A stretch of 64,000 nt of DNA from Coriaria nepalensis (Eukaryota; Streptophyta; Magnoliopsida; Cucurbitales; Coriariaceae), in assembly GCA_027186245.1 (NCBI GenBank), contig CP114481.1:23653501-23717500 (forward strand), written 5' to 3'. Both the position numbers and the translations under genes were made by a program. Under the pieces are notes generated by a model, which searched no databases, was not told the DNA's origin, and was given only the letters and a program-made list of their open reading frames with translations. How positions within the stretch are numbered: position 1 is the stretch's first letter; each line of letters opens with the position of its first letter. Shown here piece after piece: positions 50,230-61,325 of this stretch.

Positions 50230-53200
50230 TAAGACTAAAAAAATGCATTGTTGCCTTCAATAGATCAATAGCAAGTTATGAATGAAACTCGTGTTTTCAA
50301 TACGAAAATAGAATTGGTTCGAAGTGCTTTCAAGCAATTTAATGATATTAAAAGACTGAACGATATACTTTTTAAGGCAAAAATAATGCATTGTTGTCTT
50401 CAATAAATTAATTGCAAGTTATGTAAGAAAATCATGTTTGTAGGGCGAAAATAGAATTCGTTTGACTTAATTTCTAATAATTTAATAACTTGAAGAGACT
50501 CAATGACATGACTTTAAGGCTAAACAAATGCATTTTTGCCTTCAATAGATCAACTGCAAGTTATGCACGAAAGTCATTTTTAAAGGCCGAATTTCGTTCG
50601 AAGTGATTTAGAATGATTTAATGACTAAAAGAGACGCAATAATATGACTTTAAGGATAAAAAAATGCAGAGTTGCCTTCAATAGATCAATTGCAAGTTAT
50701 GAATGAAACTCGTGTTTTAAATGCAAAAATAGAATTGGTTCGAAGTGCTTTCAAGCAATTTAATGATATTAAAAGACTGAACGATATACTTTTTAAGGCA
50801 AAAATAATGCATTGTTGTCTTCAATAAATTAATTGGAAGTTATGTAAGAAAATCATGTTTGAAGGGCGAAAATAGAATTCGTTCGACTTAATTTGGAATA
50901 ATTTAATAACTAAAAGAGACTCAATGACATGACTTTAAGGCTAAACAAATGCATTTTTGCCTTCAATAGATCAACTGCAAGTTATGCACGAAAGTTATTT
51001 TTAAAGGCTGAATTTCGTTCGTAGTGATTTAGAATGATTTAATGACTAAAAGAGACGCAATAATATGACTTTTAGGATAAAAAAATGCAGAGTTGCCTTC
51101 AATAGATCAATTGCAACTTACGCATGAAAGTCATGTCTTAAATGCAAAAATAGAATTCGTTCGAAGTGCTTTCAAACAATTTAATGATATGAAAACACTG
51201 AATGATATGCTTTTTAAGACTAAAATAATGCATTGTTGTCTTCAATAGATTAATTGCAAGTTATGTAAGAAAATCATGTTTGAAGGGCGAAAATCGAATT
51301 TCTCGAATTAATTTAGAATGATTTATTGACTAGAAGAGACTCAGTGACATGACTTTAAGGCTAAACAAATGCATTGTTGCTTTCAATAGATCAACTGCAA
51401 GTTATGCACGAAAGTCATTTTTAAAGACCGAATTTCGTTCGAAGTGATTTAGAATGATTTAATGACTAAAAGAGATGTAATAATATGACTTTAAGGATAA
51501 AAAAATGCGTCGTTGCCTTCAATAGATCAATTGCAAGTTATGAATGAAACTCGTGTTTTAAATGCAAAAATAGAATTGGTTCGAAGTGCTTTCAAGCAAT
51601 TTAATGATATTAAAAGACTGAACGATATACTTTTTAAGGCAAAAATAATGCATTGTTGTCTTCAATAAATTAATTGCAAGTTATGTAAGAAAATCATGTT
51701 TGAAGGGCGAAAATAGAATTCGTTTGACTTAATTTGGAATAATTTAATAACTTGAAGAGACTCAATGACTTGACTTTAAGGCTAAACAAATGCATTTTTG
51801 CCTTCAATAGATCAACTGCAAGTTATGCACGAAAGTCATTTTTAAAGGCCGAATTTCGTTCGAAGTGGTTTAGAATGATTTAATGACTAAAAGAGATGCA
51901 ATAATATGACTTTTAGGATAAAAAAATGCAGAGTTGCCTTCAATAGATCAATAGCAAGTTATGAATGAAACTCGTGTTTTCAATGCAAAAATAGAATTGG
52001 TTCGAAGTGTTTTCAAGCAATTTAATGATATTAAAAGACCGAACGATATACTTTTTAAGGCAAAAATAATGGATTGTTGTCTTCAATAGATTAGTTGCAA
52101 GTTATGTAAGAAAATCATGTTTGAAGGGCGAAAATAGAATTTGTCGAATTAATTTAGAATGATTTATTGACTAGAAGAGACTCAGTGACATGACTTTAAG
52201 GCTAAACAAATGCATTGTTGCTTTCAATAGATCAACTGCAAGTTATGCACGAAAGTCATGTTTAAGGGGTGAATTTCATTCGAAGTGATTTAGAATGATT
52301 TACTGACTAAAAGAGATCCAAAAATATGACCTTAAGACTAAAAAAATGCATTGTTGCCTTCAATAGATCCATTGCAAGTTATGCATGAAAATTGTGTTTT
52401 AAATGCAAAAATTGAATTGGTTCGAAGTTCTTTGAAACAATTTAATGATATGAAAAGACTGAGCGATATGCTTTTTAAGGCTAAAATAATGCATTGTTGT
52501 CTTTAATAGATTAATTGCAAGTTATGTAATAAAATCTTGGTTGAAGGGAAAAAATAGAATTCATTCGAATTAATTTAGAATGAATTAATGATAAGGAGAG
52601 ACTGAATGACGTGATTTTAAGGCAAAACAAATGCATTGGTGCTTTCAATAGGTCAACTGCAAGTTATGCACGAAAGTAATTTTTAAAGACCGAATTTCGT
52701 TCGAAATGATTTAGAATGATTTAATGACTAAAAGAGACGCAATAATATGACTTTAAGGATAAAAAAATGCAGAGTTGCCTTCAATAGATCAATTGCAAGT
52801 TATGAATGAAACTCGTGTTTTAAATGCAAAAATAGAATTGGTTCGAAGTGCTTTCAAGCAATTTAATGATATTAAAAGACTGAACGATATACTTTTTAAG
52901 GCAAAAATAATGCATTGCTGTCTTCAATAAATTAATTGCAAGTTGTGTAAGAAAATCATGTTTGAAGGGCGAAAATAGAATTCGTTCGACTTAATTTGGA
53001 ATAATTTAATAACTAGAAGAGACTCAATGACATGACTTTAAGGCTAAACAAATGCGTTTTTGCCTTCAATAGATCAACTGCAAGTTACGCACGAAAGTCA
53101 TTTTTAAAGGCCGAATTTCGTTCGAAGTGATTTAGAATGATTTAATGACTAAAAGAGACGCAATAATATGACTTTTGGGCTAAAAAAATGCATAGTTGCC

Positions 53201-55163
53201 TTGAATAGATCAATTGCAACTTATGCATGAAAGTCGTGTCTTAAATGCAAAAATAGAATTCGTTCGAAGTGCTTTCAAACATTTTAATGATATGAAAACG
53301 CTGAATGATATGCTTTTTAAGACTAAAATAATGCATTGTTGTCTTCAATAGATTAATTGCAAGTTATGTAAGAAAATCATGTTTGAAGGGCGAAAATTGA
53401 ATTTCGCGAATTAATTTAGAATGATTTATTGACTAGAAGAGACTCAGTGACATGACTTTAAGGCTAAACAAATGCATTGTTGCTTTCAATAGATCAACTG
53501 CAAGTTATGCACGAAAGTCATGTTTAAGGGGTGAATTTCATTCGAAGTGATTTAGAATGATTTACTGACTAAAAGAGATCCAAAAATATGACCTTAAGAC
53601 TAAAAAAATGCATTGTTGCCTTCAATAGATCAATTGCAAGTTATGCATGAAAATTGTGTTTTAAATGGAAAACTTGAATTGGTTCAAAGTTCTTTCAAAC
53701 CATTTAATGATATGAAAAGACTGAGCGATATGCTTTTTAAGGCTAAAATAATGCATTGTTGTCTTTAATAGATTAATTGCAAGTTATGTAATAAAATCAT
53801 GATTGAAGGGAAAAAATAGAATTCATTCGAATTAATTTAGAATGAATTAATGATAAGGAGAGACTGAATGACGTGATTTTAAGGCAAAACAAAAGCATTG
53901 GTGATTTCAATTGATCAACTGCAAGTTATGCACGAAAGTCATTTTTAAAGACCGAATTTCGTTAGAAGTGATTTAGAATGATTTAATGACTAAAAGAGAT
54001 GCAATAATATGACTTTAAGGATAAAAAAATGCGTCGTTGCCTTCAATAGATCAATTGCAAGTTATGCATGAAACTCGTGTTTTAAATGCAAAAATAGAAT
54101 TTGTTCGAAGTGCTTTCAAGCAATTTAATGATATCGAAAGACTGAACGATATACTTTTTAAGGCAAAAATAATGCATTGTTGTCCTCAATAAATTAATTG
54201 CAAGTTATGTGAAAATCATGTTTGGAGGGCGAAAATAGAATTCGTTCGACTTAATTTGGAATAATTTAATAACTAGAAGAGACTCAGTGGCATGATTTTA
54301 AGGCAAAACAAATGCATTGTTGCTTTCAATAGATCAACTGCAAGTTATGCACGAAAGTCATTTTTAAAGACCGAATTTCGTTCAAAGTGATTTGGAATGA
54401 TTTAATGACTAGAAGAGATGGCATAAGATGAGTTTAAGGATAAAAAAATGCATAGTTGCGTTCAATAGATCAATTCCAAGTGACGTATAAAACTCGTGTT
54501 TTAAATGCAAAAATAGAATTGGTTCGAAATGCTTTCAAACAATTTAATGATATTAAAGGACTGAATGATATACTTTTTAAGGCAAAAATAATGCATTGTT
54601 GTCTTCCATAAATTAATTGCAACTTATGTAAGAAAATCATGTTTGAAGGGCGAAAATAGAATTCGTTCGACTTAATTTGGAATAATTTAATAACTTGAAG
54701 AGACTCAATGACATGACTTTAAGGCTAAACAAATGCATTTTTGCTTTCAATAGATCAACAGCAAGTTATGCACGAAAGTCTTGTTTAAAGGCCGAATTTC
54801 ATTTGAAGTAATTTAGAATGATTTAATGACTAAAAGAGACGCAATACTATGACTTTAAGGCTAAAAAAATGCATAGTTGCCTTCAATAGATCAATTACAA
54901 GTTATGCATGAAAGTCGTGTCTTAAATGCAAAAATCGAATTGGTTCGAAGTGCTTTCAAACAATTTAATGATATGAAAAGACTTAATGATATACTTTTTA
55001 AGGCTAAAATAATGCATTGTTGTCTTCAATAGATTATTTGCAAGTTATGTAAGAAAATCATGTTTGAAAGGTGAAAATAGAATTTGTCGAATTAATTTAG
55101 AATGATTTATTGACTAGAAGAGACTCAGTGACATGACTTTAAGGCTAAATAAATGCATAGTTG
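50230..55163 (+). repeat. Mosaic satellite block derived from the 1824-bp family
   Basis: Monomers of the preceding family appear with irregular spacing: GATCCAAAAATATGACC occurs near 50213, 52317 and 53578 (steps of 2104 and 1261 bp, i.e. 15 and 9 subunits). The stretch 49800-50260 reappears near 51903-52363, sharing GATCAATAGCAAG, GTGTTTTCAATGC and AAAGACCGAACG. Small private changes include a 4-bp loss in B near 54210. I see no gene or foreign DNA. Confidence 0.78.
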
Positions 55164-55448
55164 CCCTCAATAGATCAATTGCAAGTTATGCATGAAAGTT
55201 GTGTTTTAAATGCAAAAATAGAATTGGTTCGAAGTTCTTTCAAACAATTTAATGATATGAAAAGACTGGATGATATGCTTTTTAATGCGAAAATAATGCA
55301 TTGTTGTCTTCAATAAATTAATTGCAAGTTATGTAAGAAAATCATGTTTGAAGGGCGAAAATAGAATTCGTTCGACTGAATTTGGAATAATTTAATAACA
55401 AGAAGAGACTCGGTGACATGACTTTAAGGCTAAAAAAATGCATAGTTG
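55164..55448 (+). repeat. 285-bp A-B unit lacking subunit C
   Basis: At 55163/55164 a B subunit (ending TTTAAGGCTAAATAAATGCATAGTTG) is followed directly by A. This A and its B are again followed by A at 55449. Two consecutive C subunits are thus missing. Both B ends carry the GCATAGTTG ending normal for C rather than GCATTGTTG, so the joins lie within the last bases of B/C, in the shared TTTAAGGCTAAA region. Confidence 0.85.
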
Positions 55449-57136
55449 CCTTCAATAGATCAATTACTTGTTATGCATGAAAGTCGTGTCTTAAATGCAA
55501 AAATAGAATTGGTTCGAAGTGTTTTCAAACAATTTAATGATATGAAAAGACTGAATGATATACTTTTTAAGGCTAAAATAATGCATTGTTGTCTTCAATA
55601 GATTAATTGGAAAATATGTAATAAAATCATGATTGAAGGGCAAAAATAGAATTCATTCGAATTAAATTAGAATGATTTAATGATAAGGAGAGACTCAATG
55701 ACATGATTTTAAGGCAAAACAAATGCATTGTTGCTTTCAATAGATCAACTGCAAGTTATGCACGAGAGTCATTTTTAAAGACCGAATTTCGTTCAAAGTG
55801 ATTTAGAATGATTTAATGACTAAAAGAGACGCAATAATATGACTTTAAGGATAAAAAAATGCATAGTTGCCTTCAGTAGATCAATTCCAAGTTATGCATG
55901 AAACTCGTGTTTTAAATGCAAAAATAGAATTGGTTCGAAGTGCTTTCAAGCAATTTAATGATATTAAGAGACTGAAAGATATACTTTTTAAGGCAAAAAT
56001 AATGCATTGTTGTCTTCAATAAATTAATTGCAAGTTATGTAAGAAAATCATGTTTGAAGGGCGAAAATAGAATTCGTTCGACTTAATTGGGAATAATTTA
56101 ATAAGTAGAAGAGACTCAATGACATGACTTTAAGGCTAAACAAATGCATTTTTGCCTTCAATTGATCAACTGCAAGTTATGCACGAAAGTCATTTTTAAA
56201 GGCCAAATTTCGTTCGAAGTGATTTAGAATGATTTAATGACTAAAAGAGACGCAATAATATGACTTTTAGGCTAAAAAAATGCAGAGTTGCCTTCAATAG
56301 ATCAATTGCAACTTATGCATGAAAGTTGTGTCTGAAATGCAAAAATAGAATTGGTTTGAAGTGCTTTCAAACAATTTAATGATATGAAAAGACTTAATGA
56401 TATGCTTTTTAAGACTAAAATAATGCATTGTTGTCTTCAATAGATTAATTGCAAGTTATGTAAGAAAATCATGTTTGAAGGGCGAAAAGAGAATTTGTCG
56501 AATTAATTTAGAATGATTAATTGACTAGAAGAGACTTAGTGACATGACTCTAAGGCTAAACAAATGCATTGTTGCCCTCAATTGATCAACTGCAAGTTAT
56601 GCACGAAAGTCATGTTTAAGGGGTGAATTTCATTCGAAGTGATTTAGAATGATTTACTGACTAAAAGAGATCCAATAATATGACCTTAAGACAAAAAAAA
56701 TGCATAGTTGCGTTCAGTAGATGAATTGCAAGTTTTGCATGAAAATTGTGTTTTAAATGCAAAAATTGAATTGGTTCGAAGTTCTTTCAAACAATTTAAT
56801 GATATGAAAAGACTGAGTGATATGCTTTTTAAGGCTAAAATAATGCATTGTTGTCTTTAATAGATTAATTGCAAGTTATGCAATAATATCATGATTGAAG
56901 GGAAAAAATAGAATTCATTCGAATTAATTTAGAATGATTTAATGATAAGGAGACACTGAATGACATGATTTTAAGGAAAAACAAATGCATTGTTGCTTTC
57001 AATAGATCAACTGCAAGTTATGCACGAAAGTCATTTTTAAAGACCGAATTTTGTTCGAAGTGATTTAGAATGATTTTATGACTAAAAGAGACGCAATAAT
57101 ATGACTTTAAGGATAAAAAAATGCATAGTTGCCTTC
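55449..57136 (+). repeat. Satellite monomers leading into the 1819-bp HOR
   Basis: About four monomers related to the right-end 2524-bp HOR. The marker ATTGATCAACTGC with AAGGCCAAATTTCG near 56160 recurs near 62037, 5877 bp (42 subunits) away, and GAATTGCAAGTTTTGCATG near 56726 matches 57837 and 59656. The stretch ends at a C-C junction at about 57136. No gene is visible. Confidence 0.78.
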
Positions 57137-58955
57137 AATAGATCAACTGCAAGTTATGCACGAAAGTCATTTTTAAAGACCGAATTTTGTTCAAAGTGAT
57201 TTAGAATGATTTAATGACTAAAAGAGACGCAATAATAAGACTTTAAGGATAAAAAAATGCAGAGTTTCTTTCAATAGATCAATTGCAAGTTATGAATGAA
57301 ACTCGTGTTTTAAATGCAAAAATAGAATTGGTTCGAAGTGCTTTCAAGCAATTTAATGATATTAAGAGACTGAACGATATACTTTTTAAGGCAAAAATAA
57401 AGCATTGTTGTCTTCAACAAATTAATTGCAAGTTATGTAAGAAAATCATGTTTGAAGGGCGAAAATAGATTCGTTCGACTTAATTTGGAATAATTTAATA
57501 ACTTGAAGAGACTCAATGACATGACTTTAAGGCTAAACAAATGCATTTTTGCTTTCAATAGATCAACAGCAAGTTATGCACGAAAGTCTTGTTTAAAGGC
57601 CGAATTTCATTCGAAGTAATTTAGAATGATTTAATGACTAAAAGAGACGCAATACTATGACTTTAAGGCTAAAAAAATGCATAGTTGCCCTCAATTGATC
57701 AACTGCAAGTTATGCACGAAAGTCATGTTTAAGGGGTGAATTTCATTCGAAGTAATTTAGAATGATTTACTGACTAAAAGAGATCCAATAATATGACCTT
57801 AAGACAAAAAAAATGCATAGTTGCGTTCAGTAGATGAATTGCAAGTTTTGCATGAAAATTGTGTTTTAAATGCAAAAATTGAATTGGTTCGAAGTTCTTT
57901 CAAACAATTTAATGATATGAAAAGACTGAGTGATATGCTTTTTAAGGCTAAAATAATGCATTGTTGTCTTTAATAGATTAATTGCAAGTTATGCAATAAT
58001 ATCATGATTGAAGGGAAAAAATAGAATTCATTCGAATTAATTTAGAATGATTTAATGATAAGGAGACACTGAATGACATGATTTTAAGGAAAAACAAATG
58101 CATTGTTGCTTTCAATAGATCAACTGCAAGTTATGCACGAAAGTCATTTTTAAAGACCGAATTTTGTTCGAAGTGATTTAGAATGATTTTATGACTAAAA
58201 GAGACGCAATAATATGACTTTAAGAATAAAAAAATGCATAGTTGCCTTCAATAGATCAATTGCAAGTTATGCATGAAACTCGTGTTTTAAATGCAAAAAT
58301 AGAGTTGGTTTGAAGTGCTTTCAAACAATTTAATGATATTAAAAGACTGAACGATATACTTTTTAAGGCAAAAATAATGCATTGTTGTCCTCAATAAATT
58401 AATTTTAAGTTATGTAAGAAAATCAGGTTTGAAGGGCCAAAATAGAATTCGTTCGACTTAATTTGGAATAATTTAATAACTGGAAGAGACTCAATGACAT
58501 GACTTTAAGGCGAAACAAATGCATTGTTTCTTTCAATAGATCAACTGCAAGTTACGCATACAAGTCATTTTTAAAGACCGAATTTCGTTCGAAGTGATTT
58601 AGAATGATTTAATGACTAAAAGAGACGCAATAATATGACTTTAAGGATAAAAAATTGCATAGTTGCTTTCAATAGATCAATTGCAAGTTATGCATGAAAC
58701 TCGTGTTTTAAATGCAAAAATAGAATTGGTTCGAAGTGCTTTCAAACAATTTAATGATATTAAAAGACTAAACGATATACTTTTTAAGGCAAAAATAATG
58801 CATTGTTGTCCTCAATAAATTAATTTTAAGTTATGTAAGAAAATCATGTTTGAAGGGCGAAAATAGAATTCGTTCGACTTAATTTGGAATAATTTAATAA
58901 CTAGAAGAGACTCAGTGACATGATTTTAAGGCAAAACAAATGCATTGTTGCTTTC
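57137..58955 (+). repeat. 1819-bp higher-order repeat, copy 1 (13 subunits)
   Basis: The A subunit with GCAAGTTATGAATGAAAC and AATAAAGCATTG begins near 57283 and repeats at 59102 and 60921, period 1819 bp. The unit is 13 subunits long. It contains an internal C-C junction near 57687 and begins right after another C-C junction near 57136. Other marks are AAAATAGATTCG (1-2 bp shorter B), GATCAACAGC, AAGTCTTGTTTAAAGG and GCATACAAGTC. Confidence 0.9.
57680..57695 (+). other. C-C subunit junction inside the 1819-bp HOR
   Basis: A C subunit ending AAAAAAATGCATAGTTG is followed by CCCTCAATTGATCAACTGC, which is the start of another C. The same junction occurs near 59506. In the related 2524-bp unit the two sites lie about 1123 bp (eight subunits) apart, at 61327 and near 62450, so eight subunits were lost in one step. 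Confidence 0.82.
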
Positions 58956-60774
58956 AATAGATCAACTGCAAGTTATGCACGAAAGTCATTTTTAAAGACC
59001 GAATTTTGTTCAAAGTGATTTAGAATGATTTAATGACTAAAAGAGACGCAATAATAAGACTTTAAGGATAAAAAAATGCAGAGTTTCTTTCAATAGATCA
59101 ATTGCAAGTTATGAATGAAACTCGTGTTTTAAATGCAAAAATAAAATTGGTTCGAAGTGCTTTCAAGCAATTTAATGATATTAAGAGACTGAACGATATA
59201 CTTTTTAAGGCAAAAATAAAGCATTGTTGTCTTCAACAAATTAATTGCAAGTTATGTAAGAAAATCATGTTTGAAGGGCGAAAATAGATTCGTTCGACTT
59301 AATTTGGAATAATTTAATAACTTGAAGAGACTCAATGACATGACTTTAAGGCTAAACAAATGCATTTTTGCTTTCAATAGATCAACAGCAAGTTATGCAC
59401 GAAAGTCTTGTTTAAAGGCCGAATTTCATTCGAAGTAATTTAGAATGATTTAATGACTAAAAGAGACGCAATACTATGACTTTAAGGCTAAAAAAATGCA
59501 TAGTTGCCCTCAATTGATCAACTGCAAGTTATGCACGAAAGTCATGTTTAAGGGGTGAATTTCATTCGAAGTAATTTAGAATGATTTACTGACTAAAAGA
59601 GATCCAATAATATGACCTTAAGACAAAAAAAATGCATAGTTGCGTTCAGTAGATGAATTGCAAGTTTTGCATGAAAATTGTGTTTTAAATGCAAAAATTG
59701 AATTGGTTCGAAGTTCTTTCAAACAATTTAATGATATGAAAAGACTGAGTGATATGCTTTTTAAGGCTAAAATAATGCATTGTTGTCTTTAATAGATTAA
59801 TTGCAAGTTATGCAATAATATCATGATTGAAGGGAAAAAATAGAATTCATTCGAATTAATTTAGAATGATTTAATGATAAGGAGACACTGAATGACATGA
59901 TTTTAAGGAAAAACAAATGCATTGTTGCTTTCAATAGATCAACTGCAAGTTATGCACGAAAGTCATTTTTAAAGACCGAATTTTGTTCGAAGTGATTTAG
60001 AATGATTTTATGACTAAAAGAGACGCAATAATATGACTTTAAGAATAAAAAAATGCATAGTTGCCTTCAATAGATCAATTGCAAGTTATGCATGAAACTC
60101 GTGTTTTAAATGCAAAAATAGAGTTGGTTTGAAGTGCTTTCAAACAATTTAATGATATTAAAAGACTGAACGATATACTTTTTAAGGCAAAAATAATGCA
60201 TTGTTGTCCTCAATAAATTAATTTTAAGTTATGTAAGAAAATCATGTTTGAAGGGCCAAAATAGAATTCGTTCGACTTAATTTGGAATAATTTAATAACT
60301 GGAAGAGACTCAATGACATGACTTTAAGGCGAAACAAATGCATTGTTTCTTTCAATAGATCAACTGCAAGTTACGCATACAAGTCATTTTTAAAGACCGA
60401 ATTTCGTTCGAAGTGATTTAGAATGATTTAATGACTAAAAGAGACGCAATAATATGACTTTAAGGATAAAAAATTGCATAGTTGCTTTCAATAGATCAAT
60501 TGCAAGTTATGCATGAAACTCGTGTTTTAAATGCAAAAATAGAATTGGTTCGAAGTGCTTTCAAACAATTTAATGATATTAAAAGACTAAACGATATACT
60601 TTTTAAGGCAAAAATAATGCATTGTTGTCCTCAATAAATTAATTTTAAGTTATGTAAGAAAATCATGTTTGAAGGGCGAAAATAGAATTCGTTCGACTTA
60701 ATTTGGAATAATTTAATAACTAGAAGAGACTCAGTGACATGATTTTAAGGCAAAACAAATGCATTGTTGCTTTC
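58956..60774 (+). repeat. 1819-bp higher-order repeat, copy 2
   Basis: Near-identical to copy 1. The differences I noticed are few, for example AAAATAAAATTGG near 59140 and AATCATGTTTGAAGGGCC near 60240 against AATCAGG in copy 1. The internal C-C junction recurs near 59506. Confidence 0.9.
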
Positions 60775-61325
60775 AATAGATCAACTGCAAGTTATGCACG
60801 AAAGTCATTTTTAAAGACCGAATTTTGTTCAAAGTGATTTAGAATGATTTAATGACTAAAAGAGACGCAATAATAAGACTTTAAGGATAAAAAAATGCAG
60901 AGTTTCTTTCAATAGATCAATTGCAAGTTATGAATGAAACTCGTGTTTTAAATGCAAAAATAGAATTGGTTCGAAGTGCTTTCAAGCAATTTAATGATAT
61001 TAAGAGACTGAGCGATATACTTTTTAAGGCAAAAATAAAGCATTGTTGTCTTCAACAAATTAATTGCAAGTTATGTAAGAAAATCATGTTTGAAGGGCGA
61101 AAATAGATTCGTTCGACTTAATTTGGAATAATTTAATAACTTGAAGAGACTCAATGACATGACTTTAAGGCTAAACAAATGCATTTTTGCTTTCAATAGA
61201 TCAACAGCAAGTTATGCACGAAAGTCTTGTTTAAAGGCCGAATTTCATTCGAAGTAATTTAGAATGATTTAATGACTAAAAGAGACGCAATACTATGACT
61301 TTAAGGCTAAAAAAATGCATAGTTG
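60775..61325 (+). repeat. 1819-bp higher-order repeat, copy 3 (truncated)
   Basis: Only about 550 bp of the unit are present. At about 61325, where copies 1 and 2 jump from C to C, this copy continues normally into A (CCTTCAATAGATCAATTAC). It therefore shows the unrecombined arrangement and marks the right border of the 1819-bp array. Confidence 0.85.

Larger units (their letters stand above)
46747..50230 (+). repeat. 1824-bp higher-order repeat, 13 subunits (about 1.9 copies)
   Basis: Markers repeat at 1824-1826 bp: GATAAGGAGAGACTTAATG (47400, 49224), GATCCAAAAATATGACC (46563, 48387, 50213) and the fused B/A start (46747, about 48571). The length is 13 subunits, not a whole number of 421-bp monomers, because one B+C pair is missing at the fusion. 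The copies are highly similar, with small changes such as GTATGAAGGGCG near 47350. Confidence 0.86.
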
